Positions 1 to 5,422 of a stretch of 5,424 nucleotides of DNA are shown here, one piece after another. The position numbers and the translations under genes are program-made. The DNA is taken from assembly GCA_025937665.1 (NCBI GenBank), contig JAICQW010000127.1:1-5424 (forward strand), in the 5' to 3' direction. This DNA is from Nitrososphaeraceae archaeon (GTDB taxonomy: Archaea > Thermoproteota > Nitrososphaeria > Nitrososphaerales > Nitrososphaeraceae). The notes under the pieces are model-generated. The model was given only the letters and a program-made list of their open reading frames with translations, made no database searches and was not told where the DNA came from. How positions within the stretch are numbered: position 1 is the stretch's first letter; every line of letters starts with the position of its first letter.

Positions 1-82
1 ACATGTAATACGAAAACCTCTTCAAGCTAACCAGCCTGTCGAAGATGTCACTGCTAAGTGGAATATTAAGGTAGTCCCTTAA
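1..82 (+). CDS. C-terminal end of a truncated gene, possibly a W-rich family paralogue
   Basis: The frame beginning at base 2 is open through 26 codons to a TAA at 80-82. The rest of the gene lies before the window. The tail starts HVIRKPLQ and ends AKWNIKVVP, an alternating pattern typical of a final beta strand. Laid without gaps against the last 26 residues of gene A (from its conserved His, HIISCRG to HLQVVE), it shares the leading H, an I at position 3, an A and the final V-V, with V/I, W/Y and I/L substitutions elsewhere. This suggests, but does not prove, that it is another member of the family seen at 1580-2185, 2804-3484 and 4676-5422. The segment is short, so the family assignment is weak. 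That it is the end of a real coding region is more likely. It converges with the methyltransferase on the other strand. Confidence 0.45.
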   Translation, partial: HVIRKPLQANQPVEDVTAKWNIKVVP

Positions 83-179
83 GTGAATCACTCTTAACTA
101 TAAGACATTGGATCTTTTCAGTTCTGGCACTCTCTGATAGTTGCATCTACTACAACTGATACACCAAAAACAAATAGTT

Positions 180-227
180 AAGCATAGACTATCATAATAT
201 ATCATTCGATTTAGAGGAATGATGCTT
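180..227. repeat. Nested imperfect inverted repeat between convergent genes
   Basis: AAGCAT (180-185) is complementary to ATGCTT (222-227). Inside it, ATCATTC (201-207) is complementary to GAATGAT (217-223), with a 9-base loop. The two stems share bases 222-223, so the full structure would be about 6 + 5 bp with an unpaired left bulge. A short T-rich stretch follows at 228-237. It sits in the gap between two converging reading frames, where a transcription end or RNA-stabilising hairpin would fit. Function is inferred from position only. Confidence 0.3.
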
Positions 228-248
228 ATTATATTTTGAGTTAAGGGT

Positions 249-259
249 GCAAAAAATGC
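249..259 (-). terminator. Candidate T-tract terminator of the methyltransferase
   Basis: On the minus strand this reads as a run of six T (bases 251-256) flanked by short complementary GCA/TGC arms, about 20 bases after the stop codon. Archaeal transcription commonly ends at T-runs just downstream of the gene. A second T5 run lies further down at 165-169 and could serve as backup. There is no strong GC-rich hairpin. Confidence 0.3.
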
Positions 260-276
260 CTGAGAAGAAATTCAAG

Positions 277-1107
277 TTAATTTTTGCTCACAGTTATAAT
301 TTCTTGAGTGTCTGGTGACACTTGCTGCTGCAAGTGCTCTATACTTCCAAAACTTTTAGCAAATCTCCAACCAGATCGATTTATTACTTCCTTCAATTCA
401 TGCAAAGAATATAATCTTTGATTATAATGTAAATCCAACTTAAGTTGTAGACTAGAACTCCTATTTTTTTTCCTATAAAATCTCCAAAATCCTTCCGAAG
501 TCGAATCGACAAGGTTAAATTTCCAATATTCTAGGACTTGATGTTTGCCAAAGTCGGAAATTATGTGTGGTTCAAAATTTTTTAGCCTCCAGTCTCTGTT
601 TTCAGTTTGAGTAATCAAGATGCACCCATTTTTCGATGAAAGAGTCAACAAGTTTTGTAAGATAATTAAATCCTCATCTACGCCAGCATATCCTAGTGAG
701 TTAAACATGATTATAATTGCTTTAAACCCTGTTTCATTGCTTCTAGACAAAATTTGTGAAACGCGGTGTGGTTCTCCTCGATAAAATCTAATCCGGCTTT
801 TGAGTGCACTAGCATGTGTACGTTCTCTGGCCTTTTTCAAGAAGAATGCTGAAGGATCGTACCCAACTACCTCGTACCCTTTGTTAGCAAGTCTTACAGA
901 ATGTCTGCCTATACCGCATGAGAAATCCAGTATTTTACTTCTTCTTCCTATTTTGAACTCATCTAATATCTCGCATATGCCATTAACTTCGGCTTCAGCC
1001 AGATCTTCCATTTTCAATAGTTCAGGAAGATAAAGATGGGGATATTTTACAAATAATATGTAGGGCCATCCTTCTTTTTTTTTAATATTGCATTTATCAT
1101 TATTCAT
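277..1107 (-). CDS. Class I SAM-dependent methyltransferase, substrate unknown
   Basis: The 276-residue protein has the Rossmann-type methyltransferase order. Motif I is ILDFSCGIGRHS (59-70), the glycine-rich SAM loop. Motif II is VVGYDPS (80-86), with Asp84 at the usual ribose-binding position. Motif IV-like FNSLGY follows at 135-140, and a strand CILITQTEN at 162-170. The C-terminal third (FWRFYRKK at 207-214, LYSLHELKEVINRSGW at 232-247, then SFGSIEHL at 252-259 and SP at 264-265) matches a layout I recall in archaeal stand-alone methyltransferases of about 250-280 residues. In those the extra segment shapes the substrate pocket. The length is normal and no key motif is missing. ATG 1107 is the first start in frame: upstream codons stay open to a stop but contain no ATG, GTG or TTG. 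There is no Shine-Dalgarno sequence. It is probably cytoplasmic. No neighbour points to a substrate (small molecule, lipid, RNA or protein). Confidence 0.9.
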   Translation of the reverse strand: MNNDKCNIKKKEGWPYILFVKYPHLYLPELLKMEDLAEAEVNGICEILDEFKIGRRSKILDFSCGIGRHSVRLANKGYEVVGYDPSAFFLKKARERTHASALKSRIRFYRGEPHRVSQILSRSNETGFKAIIIMFNSLGYAGVDEDLIILQNLLTLSSKNGCILITQTENRDWRLKNFEPHIISDFGKHQVLEYWKFNLVDSTSEGFWRFYRKKNRSSSLQLKLDLHYNQRLYSLHELKEVINRSGWRFAKSFGSIEHLQQQVSPDTQEIITVSKN

Positions 1108-1139
1108 TTCTAGTAAAGGGTATTTATTGTCTTGGAGCT

Positions 1140-1150
1140 GGTTTTTATCT
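1140..1150 (-). promoter_or_regulatory. Candidate TATA box for the methyltransferase
   Basis: On the minus strand the sequence reads AGATAAAAACC, an archaeal TATA-like A/T core about 35-43 bases before the ATG at 1107. Start-site placement about 25 bases downstream would give a short leader of roughly a dozen bases, as is common in archaea. It falls after the stop of the small ORF at 1172-1321, so the methyltransferase could be transcribed independently. Confidence 0.3.
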
Positions 1151-1171
1151 CTTCAGTTTCAAAAATCATAG

Positions 1172-1321
1172 TCAATCAATATTGTTGTAGTATGCATTGT
1201 ATAAATCAAACACATTGATTCTAAGTTGTTCTCTAGTTTTGCGTTCTGCATTTATAATCATCAACCCTTTATGAAGAAATATATTAGAAAATACTTCAGC
1301 CAGATCCTCTTTTTTCGTCAT
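1172..1321 (-). CDS. Small 49-residue protein of unknown function
   Basis: An ATG at 1321 opens 49 codons ending in TGA at 1172. The product starts MTKKEDLAEVFSNIFLHKGL, continues through a charged NAERKTREQLR stretch and ends NVFDLYNAYYNNID. It is soluble, mixed-charge and helix-like, with well-placed hydrophobics (V-F-x-x-I-F-L; L-R-I-N-V-F-D-L-Y). That makes it look coded rather than random in so AT-rich a region. It lies on the same strand as the methyltransferase, 64 bases upstream. The frame stays open 9 codons before the ATG (through CARYSG) without a standard start, so this could also be the 3' remnant of a longer, frameshifted gene. I do not recognise the family. Confidence 0.45.
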   Translation of the reverse strand: MTKKEDLAEVFSNIFLHKGLMIINAERKTREQLRINVFDLYNAYYNNID

Positions 1322-1468
1322 CCCAGAATATCTGGCGCAAGAAATAATTCATTCATTTATGGATTACAATTTAATAGTCCTCATTATATCATATAGTAAT
1401 GATTGAAATATGCATACACTCTATTAATATTATATGTAGACTCACGAAAAGATACGAATTTATGCTAT

Positions 1469-1485
1469 TATTGCGCAATATAAAA
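1469..1485 (+). promoter_or_regulatory. 12-bp palindrome overlapping a TATA-like box
   Basis: TATTGCGCAATA (1469-1480) is a perfect palindrome, and its last bases run into TATAAAA (1479-1485). A dimeric regulator bound there would cover the upstream edge of the TATA box, a common way to repress archaeal promoters. Transcription would begin near 1508, giving gene A a leader of about 70 bases. One palindrome of this length is expected by chance in a window this size, so its placement, not its existence, is the argument. Confidence 0.3.
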
Positions 1486-1531
1486 CCACTCTAATTCTTT
1501 TAAATTTAATGATAATGGCGTAAGAGCTATG

Positions 1532-1540
1532 GTTTATTAA
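1532..1540 (+). promoter_or_regulatory. Alternative TATA-like box for gene A
   Basis: GTTTATTAA lies about 40-48 bases before the preferred ATG at 1580. A start site about 25 bases downstream would leave a leader of 15-20 bases, the more usual archaeal arrangement. It competes with the TATAAAA at 1479-1485, and the sequence alone does not decide between them. Confidence 0.25.
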
Positions 1541-1579
1541 GTCAGCGATAGTAGTATATTCCATCTAGTGGTAAACAAA

Positions 1580-2185
1580 ATGACCTTTGGCGAAATATCA
1601 TTCTTCACTGCGGACTCTATGCCGTATGGTGAGACGTATGGTAGTTGGACGGTAAAATGGTGGCAGTGGTTTTTACAAACGCCAAAATCAATAAACCCTG
1701 GAACCGGAAAATATACCTACGTAAATCAGCAGTCTAATGATATCTTGTTCTTGGCTGGAAAGTTAGCTGATGAAGACAGAAATTTTCCCAATCGATTTTG
1801 TACAGTATCAACTAAGACATCAATTCTCTTTCCAGTGATTAATTGTGCAGCAACTCAATTAGAACATCCTAACTCAAAACTTCAAGATCTTATTGAGCAT
1901 GTTAAAAGGGATGAAGATACTATCATTAAGAAAGAGTGCTCTGTGAATGGTAAAAGAATACCTGCGCAGCGCGTTAAATCAGATCCTCCTATATTTAAAT
2001 CGAGAATAAATGAAGACAATGCATTTAACGTCAAAGGAGGGGGAAGTACTGATGCTTCAGCTGATGGATTCTGGGTGTTTTTGAAACCACTTCCGATGGG
2101 TAAGCATATTATTTCTTGCCGAGGTTCCTGTGAGTATGGAAAACTAAATTCAGGCGCAAATTATCATCTACAGGTAGTAGAATAG
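1580..2185 (+). CDS. W-rich family protein of unknown function, paralogue A
   Basis: I place the start at ATG 1580 (201 residues). A GTG at 1568 would add four residues, but with ATG 1580 the N-terminal box falls at the same distance from Met as in paralogue B. Numbering from that ATG, the conserved blocks are: PYGETYGSWTVKWWQWFL (15-32), FLAGKL (57-62), a Cys strand RFCTV (72-76) followed by ILFPVIN (82-88), and the C-terminal DGFWVFLKPLPMGKH (162-176). An SCRGSC segment and a final beta-like strand YHLQVV follow. No signal peptide or membrane helix is visible, so it is probably cytosolic. I recall similar uncharacterised proteins with this WTxxWWxW box in thaumarchaea and some bacteria, several of them with secretion signals that this copy lacks. 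No catalytic motif is recognisable. Aromatic- and His-containing boxes at both ends could form a binding surface, but that is speculation. Confidence 0.85.
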   Translation: MTFGEISFFTADSMPYGETYGSWTVKWWQWFLQTPKSINPGTGKYTYVNQQSNDILFLAGKLADEDRNFPNRFCTVSTKTSILFPVINCAATQLEHPNSKLQDLIEHVKRDEDTIIKKECSVNGKRIPAQRVKSDPPIFKSRINEDNAFNVKGGGSTDASADGFWVFLKPLPMGKHIISCRGSCEYGKLNSGANYHLQVVE

Positions 2186-2546
2186 AGGACTTTATGTCTG
2201 GACGATAGCTACTTCGAAATTCATGACGGCAATTTAACATGTGTAATAAGGATCAATTAATAAATATTAGTAGATGATTCCATCTGCGCTAAAGATAATA
2301 AAACAAGAAGGACCACGTGTCTATTTTTGTCTGTTATTTTTCATTTAACTACTACTGAACTTCTGTTGGTTATACTCCCATCTGTTTATTCTAAATTAAG
2401 AAAATAAAATAAAATCTGATAATAAAATGTGGTTAAATTATCTGAAGATTTTGAAATCTAATCCGAGGATTTGATACAACATGGGAACACTTACTTTTTC
2501 CAAGTATTGGTAAAGTATATGAGATGCTTAATACAGCCTTGCCATT
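2186..2546. other. AT-rich non-coding gap downstream of gene A
   Basis: I see no convincing reading frame here on either strand. It holds the T-tract terminator of gene A, three tandem copies of AAAAT (2401-2415) and a small dyad GATTTTGAAATC (2447-2458). Nothing resembles a tRNA or other structured RNA. Confidence 0.4.
2324..2341 (+). terminator. Double T-tract terminator of gene A
   Basis: Two runs of five T, at 2324-2328 and 2337-2341, are separated by eight bases and lie about 140 bases after the gene A stop codon. There is no hairpin. Closely spaced T-tracts alone are the typical archaeal termination signal. Confidence 0.4.
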
Positions 2547-2765
2547 ATGTATATACGCATAGTTTTTGAAGAAAATAGTTATCTGTATGAATTAAAGATG
2601 ATATATGATGTATATAAAGGAAAAATGATTAATTAGGATAGAATCTGACACCATTTAGATGGGAGAGAAGGAGTAGTAGTAGCCAATAAATTAAAAGCTA
2701 AATTAATTCTGTATCCTAAAGCCAATAGTCTATATGTAATAAATGATAATAGTTCCTATAATTAG
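2547..2765 (+). pseudogene. Probable decayed small gene with two in-frame stops
   Basis: ATG 2547 opens 29 codons (MYIRIVFEENSYLYELKMIY, then DVYKGKMIN) to a TAG at 2634. Four codons later comes a TGA at 2646. The same frame then runs 38 codons (HHLDGREGVVVANKLKAKLI, then LYPKANSLYVINDNSSYN) to a TAG at 2763. Both halves read like soluble alpha/beta protein and join in one frame, as expected of one coding sequence broken by two point mutations (for example E/K/Q to TAG and R/G to TGA). A 29-codon small protein by itself is the alternative. Two moderately open stretches in one frame can also occur by chance at this base composition. I do not recognise the family. Confidence 0.35.
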
Positions 2766-2803
2766 CCGCCTTTCGAGGTAGTTGTTTATTATTAACATAA
2801 TGT

Positions 2804-3484
2804 TTAAGGATCTTTGCTGGTTTGGTCTTCCCGCACAGTGATTGTATACTTTACATCAACGCTATAGAATAATCTATCAGTAAGTGGATTCGTTAAACTT
2901 GCCTTGAAATGGATCTGATGTGGTCCTGGTGGCAGCGCTTCGAGAATAACCCAGTACCCATCCGATACGGCACGTGTAGGACCCGGTAGTCCAAATATAG
3001 GATTGTGAGTAATGTTAACATCAAATGCTCTTGAATGAACTCTAAATTCCTTGAGGTCTGTGAGCTTCTCTCCATCTTTACCAATTAACTCCAGCTGACT
3101 AGAATCTTTTCCATCAACTGACAAGAAAACAAATGGTTTACTAGACTCATCTTCTTCAGCAAGTCGGTGCAAATCGTCATCATTTCTAGCACCTGGGAAT
3201 TCTGCGAAAGAAACGAAAACAACATTTAGTGGAATGAGAAGATGTTGTCCGGCCGGAAGAGTGCATGTCCGTTCTGCTCCTCCCATATCACTGAACGCAA
3301 GGTTGAAGAGTGGCTGGCCGACCTGTGCTTCTCCACAGTGGAGGCCTGTCCTATCAGTTACTGGATTTCTATCTGCTGGTATAGAACAAAGCCATCGCCA
3401 AAATTGTATGGTCCAATTCTCATATGACATACCAAAAGGCTCTGAATCTAAGGGAAAGACACGCGGATCCGTGTTATCAGTCAT
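2804..3484 (-). CDS. W-rich family protein of unknown function, paralogue B
   Basis: This 226-residue protein has the same architecture as paralogue A. The N-terminal box is PFGMSYENWTIQFWRWL (16-32). The central block is GQPLFNLAF (56-64), then ERTCTLPAGQHLLIPLN (71-87), where the Cys strand and the PAG turn are the family's clearest middle signature. An acidic helix NDDDLHRLAEEDE (101-113) follows, and the C-terminal box is SDGYWVILEALPPGPH (174-189). The segment after it, FKASLTNPL to VKYTITV (193-217), is a likely closing beta hairpin, followed by a polar tail. There is no signal peptide or membrane segment. The upstream minus strand has only a weak TATA-like GTTATTAGG about 25-33 bases before the ATG, which would make the mRNA nearly leaderless. 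The gene is visibly richer in G+C than its flanks and than gene A. The function of the family is unknown to me. Confidence 0.85.
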   Translation of the reverse strand: MTDNTDPRVFPLDSEPFGMSYENWTIQFWRWLCSIPADRNPVTDRTGLHCGEAQVGQPLFNLAFSDMGGAERTCTLPAGQHLLIPLNVVFVSFAEFPGARNDDDLHRLAEEDESSKPFVFLSVDGKDSSQLELIGKDGEKLTDLKEFRVHSRAFDVNITHNPIFGLPGPTRAVSDGYWVILEALPPGPHQIHFKASLTNPLTDRLFYSVDVKYTITVREDQTSKDP

Positions 3485-4291
3485 AATTGCTTGTTTCTAG
3501 GGTTCCTAATAACTTTTTCATCATACAAACGGCTGTGACGACATGAAAATCTTTATTGAGTGATAATACATGCTGGCATATGGGTTAGGTTCAAAGTTAA
3601 CATACTCCAAAGAGAGTAAGGCTTTGACTGACCGGTATCCTAAGAGTTGATGTCAAAATACCTGTATAAGAAGAATGTATGCTCGTCACCTCTGCGCAAA
3701 CTGCGAAAAGAAAAGGAGTAAAGACGTTTGTAGAGAAAGCTGTAATGAATGATTCTTAACAATGTGAAAGATCATATAATATCGGCTTAGCAGGACAATC
3801 AGGATCGCCCATTAAAGCTAGAAGTTATTAGATAACTGAAGTTAACGGTATACTGGCTATATATATCGCTAGCGATTTTATGCATGGACCAGGCTTCATT
3901 TGACGATAAATGTAATTAAAGACGCCCTACTTCCTTTAATGATTCTTAGTCCTACTGCCGCCCATTACAATTATAATTATCAGTTTATCACAGAAAAGCT
4001 CAAAAGACTGTCTATTAGATTCACCAGAAAAACCATTTTTCCATCTGGAAATGGATCCAAAAATAAAACCAAAGAGAAATTTTCAAAAAAAGAAGAAAAG
4101 TATCATCTGAATTCGTCATTGGTAAAGCACTGATTAAATCCGGCTAATGAATACTTGTGTGGTTATGAATGCTATTATGCTAAGAGATAATTCTTGGTGT
4201 TTGTATTTTCTATAGAAAGAGAACCATGGTTGTGGCAAAACTCTCAAGCATGTAAATTCTTGAAGATAGAGCACATCATTTACATTCATCT
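3485..4291. other. Long region without an intact gene, with coding-like fragments
   Basis: Apart from the Cys-rich frame at 3675-3752, only short interrupted frames occur. A plus-strand frame at 3900-4133 starts at TTG; its Lys-rich second half (around KLKRLSIRFTRKTIF) could be a remnant, but it has no good start and matches nothing I know. Between 3791 and 3898 two different frames each give protein-like pieces interrupted by stops, so neither can be trusted. A perfect 12-bp palindrome ATCGCTAGCGAT lies at 3865-3876, right after a CTATATATAT run. No terminal inverted repeats, tRNA or CRISPR repeats were found. The overall picture is decayed sequence. Confidence 0.35.
3675..3752 (+). CDS. Tiny Cys-rich frame, zinc-finger-like or a gene remnant
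   Basis: ATG 3675 opens 25 codons: MYARHLCANCEKKRSKDV then CRESCNE. They contain a C-x2-C pair and a C-x3-C pair separated by eight residues. The frame is also open for eight codons before the ATG and adds another C-x3-C (CQNTCIRR), giving six cysteines in about 33 codons. Paired cysteines at these spacings suggest a zinc- or metal-binding knuckle. The lack of an upstream start that would include the first pair suggests a fragment of a once longer protein, though a real micro-protein is possible. Two other frames of the same bases are also open for 20-odd codons, which lowers confidence. Confidence 0.25.
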   Translation: MYARHLCANCEKKRSKDVCRESCNE

Positions 4292-4653
4292 ATGGGAAAA
4301 GTATCATTGAACATACAGTTCACTAAAGATAGAATTGAATGTTTTGATGACTATTTCCTTGTAGAAAAGAGAGAGATGCAAACTAGAACATGTGATGAAG
4401 TAGTTGCTTCTATTTGTAGATATGTACAATAAAGTTATTGAAAAGACGAAGATTATAGATGAACAGAGACCAAATATTCAAAGGAACAAATTGATACAGA
4501 AATGCCATAGAACCAGAGGGATATGGAGGAGCTACACATCATTATTATACGGAAATGATACCTTCAGAATGTGTTTCTGCACTACTCCGATGGTGTACAC
4601 CATACTGCCCATCTGTAAATGTCTTGTTTAGCAATTTATCATTCAATAACTGA
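4292..4653 (+). pseudogene. Possible frameshifted gene remnant in three successive frames
   Basis: Three coding-like stretches follow one another, each in a different frame. The first, from ATG 4292, gives 46 codons (MGKVSLNIQFTKDRIECFDD, then YFLVEKREMQ, ending CDEVVASICRYVQ) to a TAA at 4430. The second continues from about 4422 with a charged helix (MYNKVIEKTKIIDEQRPN). The third, open from 4495, gives EPEGYGGATHHYYTEMIP, then SECVSALLRW, and ends at TGA 4651. Each piece looks like protein, and their order on one strand fits a single gene of about 120 residues broken by two frameshifts. The first piece could alternatively be an intact 46-residue protein. A frame across the middle (4404-4631) is open but changes character part-way. 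I do not recognise a family. Confidence 0.35.
4590..4603. repeat. Perfect 14-bp palindrome
   Basis: ATGGTGTACACCAT reads the same on both strands. It lies inside the decayed region, about 75 bases from the stop codon of the minus-strand gene ending at 4676. It could be a dimer binding site, but about one in three windows of this size would contain such a palindrome by chance. Confidence 0.2.
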
Positions 4654-4675
4654 ATTCCTGGACTCATCCGCTAGG

Positions 4676-5422
4676 TTACTCTGGTCCGGCTACACTAAGT
4701 TGGAATTTCATGTCTAACTCGTAATTCCTCGAGTATCCATGCAGATGGAGCAAGTGATCGCCAGGAGTTAGCGGCTTTAACCAAATCCAATACCCAAATT
4801 GAACCATTTTAATGATGTTTTTTTGCATTAGCGTTTTATTATCTATTCCAAACATGTTTTTTGATGCTATGGCATCTATTTCAATTTGCTCATCGGTCAT
4901 GTCTACCACCTGGAAATTTAAGCTTATACCGTCAAGCTTTGCCCACAGATCGTATATTCCATCAACGTCACGATGCACAAGTTTGCTTAATTGGGCTGTA
5001 GTCTTTAGAGATGGATACTTCTCTGTAGAGGCAGTGGAGACGTATGGGGTGGCTAAGATGGACCAATTGCCTACAGGTATATCAATCCTTACCATACGGT
5101 CTCCAGAATAAGGCGAGGGGCAAAGGAACCATACCGATTCGCCATGTTCTTTCATGGTCCTCTGTTGCATTTCTGTTGGCTGGCCAGCTATGTACCTGTC
5201 AGGGCCAGCATGGCCAATTACCATGAATGGGCTTTCCTCATTGCTCTTGCTGAGCAGCCATTTCCACCACTCTATAGTCCAACCATTGCAATCCTTATCG
5301 CACACCATTTCATGCCGTCCATGTTCTCTTTCCTCCTTGTCATAATTTTCATGTTCTATATCTTGATTATGTCCTTTCAATTTATCAATGGTCATTTTGT
5401 TACTTGACATAATATCTCCCAT
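4676..5422 (-). CDS. W-rich family protein of unknown function, paralogue C with charged N-terminal extension
   Basis: This is the longest copy (248 residues from ATG 5422). The family boxes are NGWTIEWWKWLL (46-57), SVWFLCPSP (96-104), IDIPVGNWSIL (113-123) and QFGYWIWLKPLTPGDH (208-223), followed by LLHLHGYS and a final strand MKFQLSV. In front of the W box lies an extension of about 45 residues, rich in His, Glu, Asp and Lys. It ends with C41-x3-C45 (CDKDC), which A and B lack. The central strand has Asp where A and B have Cys (RIDIPVG against RTCTLPAG). The start is uncertain. ATG 5410 is preceded by GGGAG five bases away and would remove four residues, while the frame may also continue beyond the window edge. 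No signal peptide is visible, so it is probably cytosolic. Confidence 0.8.
   Translation of the reverse strand: MGDIMSSNKMTIDKLKGHNQDIEHENYDKEEREHGRHEMVCDKDCNGWTIEWWKWLLSKSNEESPFMVIGHAGPDRYIAGQPTEMQQRTMKEHGESVWFLCPSPYSGDRMVRIDIPVGNWSILATPYVSTASTEKYPSLKTTAQLSKLVHRDVDGIYDLWAKLDGISLNFQVVDMTDEQIEIDAIASKNMFGIDNKTLMQKNIIKMVQFGYWIWLKPLTPGDHLLHLHGYSRNYELDMKFQLSVAGPE

Larger units (their letters stand above)
1322..1579. other. Divergent intergenic promoter region
   Basis: This AT-rich stretch separates minus-strand genes on the left from plus-strand gene A on the right, so it should hold promoters in both directions. It contains the palindrome and TATA-like element at 1469-1485 and a second TATA-like run at 1532-1540, both for gene A. 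On the minus strand an A/T core around 1366-1375 could drive the small ORF. A 12-codon minus-strand frame (1318-1356, starting MNELFLAPD) overlaps the start of that ORF by the four bases ATGA. No RNA gene is evident. Confidence 0.35.

Noticed and set aside
800..1033. Plus-strand open frame inside the methyltransferase
   Set aside because: It lies wholly antisense to a gene with clear SAM-binding motifs and shows no recognisable motif or start context.
993..1306. Shared 13-mer CTTCAGCCAGATC at 993-1005 and 1294-1306, coding a similar EDLAE in the methyltransferase and in the small ORF
   Set aside because: The similarity does not extend to the flanking sequence, so a duplication is not supported.
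2634..2648. Pyrrolysine or readthrough decoding of the TAG and TGA in the 2547-2765 frame
   Set aside because: Two different stops within five codons and no recoding element make simple gene decay far more likely.
3234..3500. Plus-strand open frames opposite paralogue B
   Set aside because: They arise from the complementary strand of a conserved coding region; the product is Cys/Arg/Pro-rich with no family resemblance.
3585..3600. GGTTCAAAG, resembling the T-loop of a tRNA
   Set aside because: There is no matching acceptor or anticodon stem around it and no CCA or discriminator context.
3748..3948. 11-bp direct repeat AATGATTCTTA at 3748-3758 and 3938-3948
   Set aside because: Several repeats of this length are expected by chance in a window this size, and nothing else at the two sites matches.
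4812..5407. Several plus-strand open frames opposite paralogue C
   Set aside because: All are antisense shadows of the conserved family gene, including the hydrophobic-looking ones around 5144-5407 that could be mistaken for membrane proteins.
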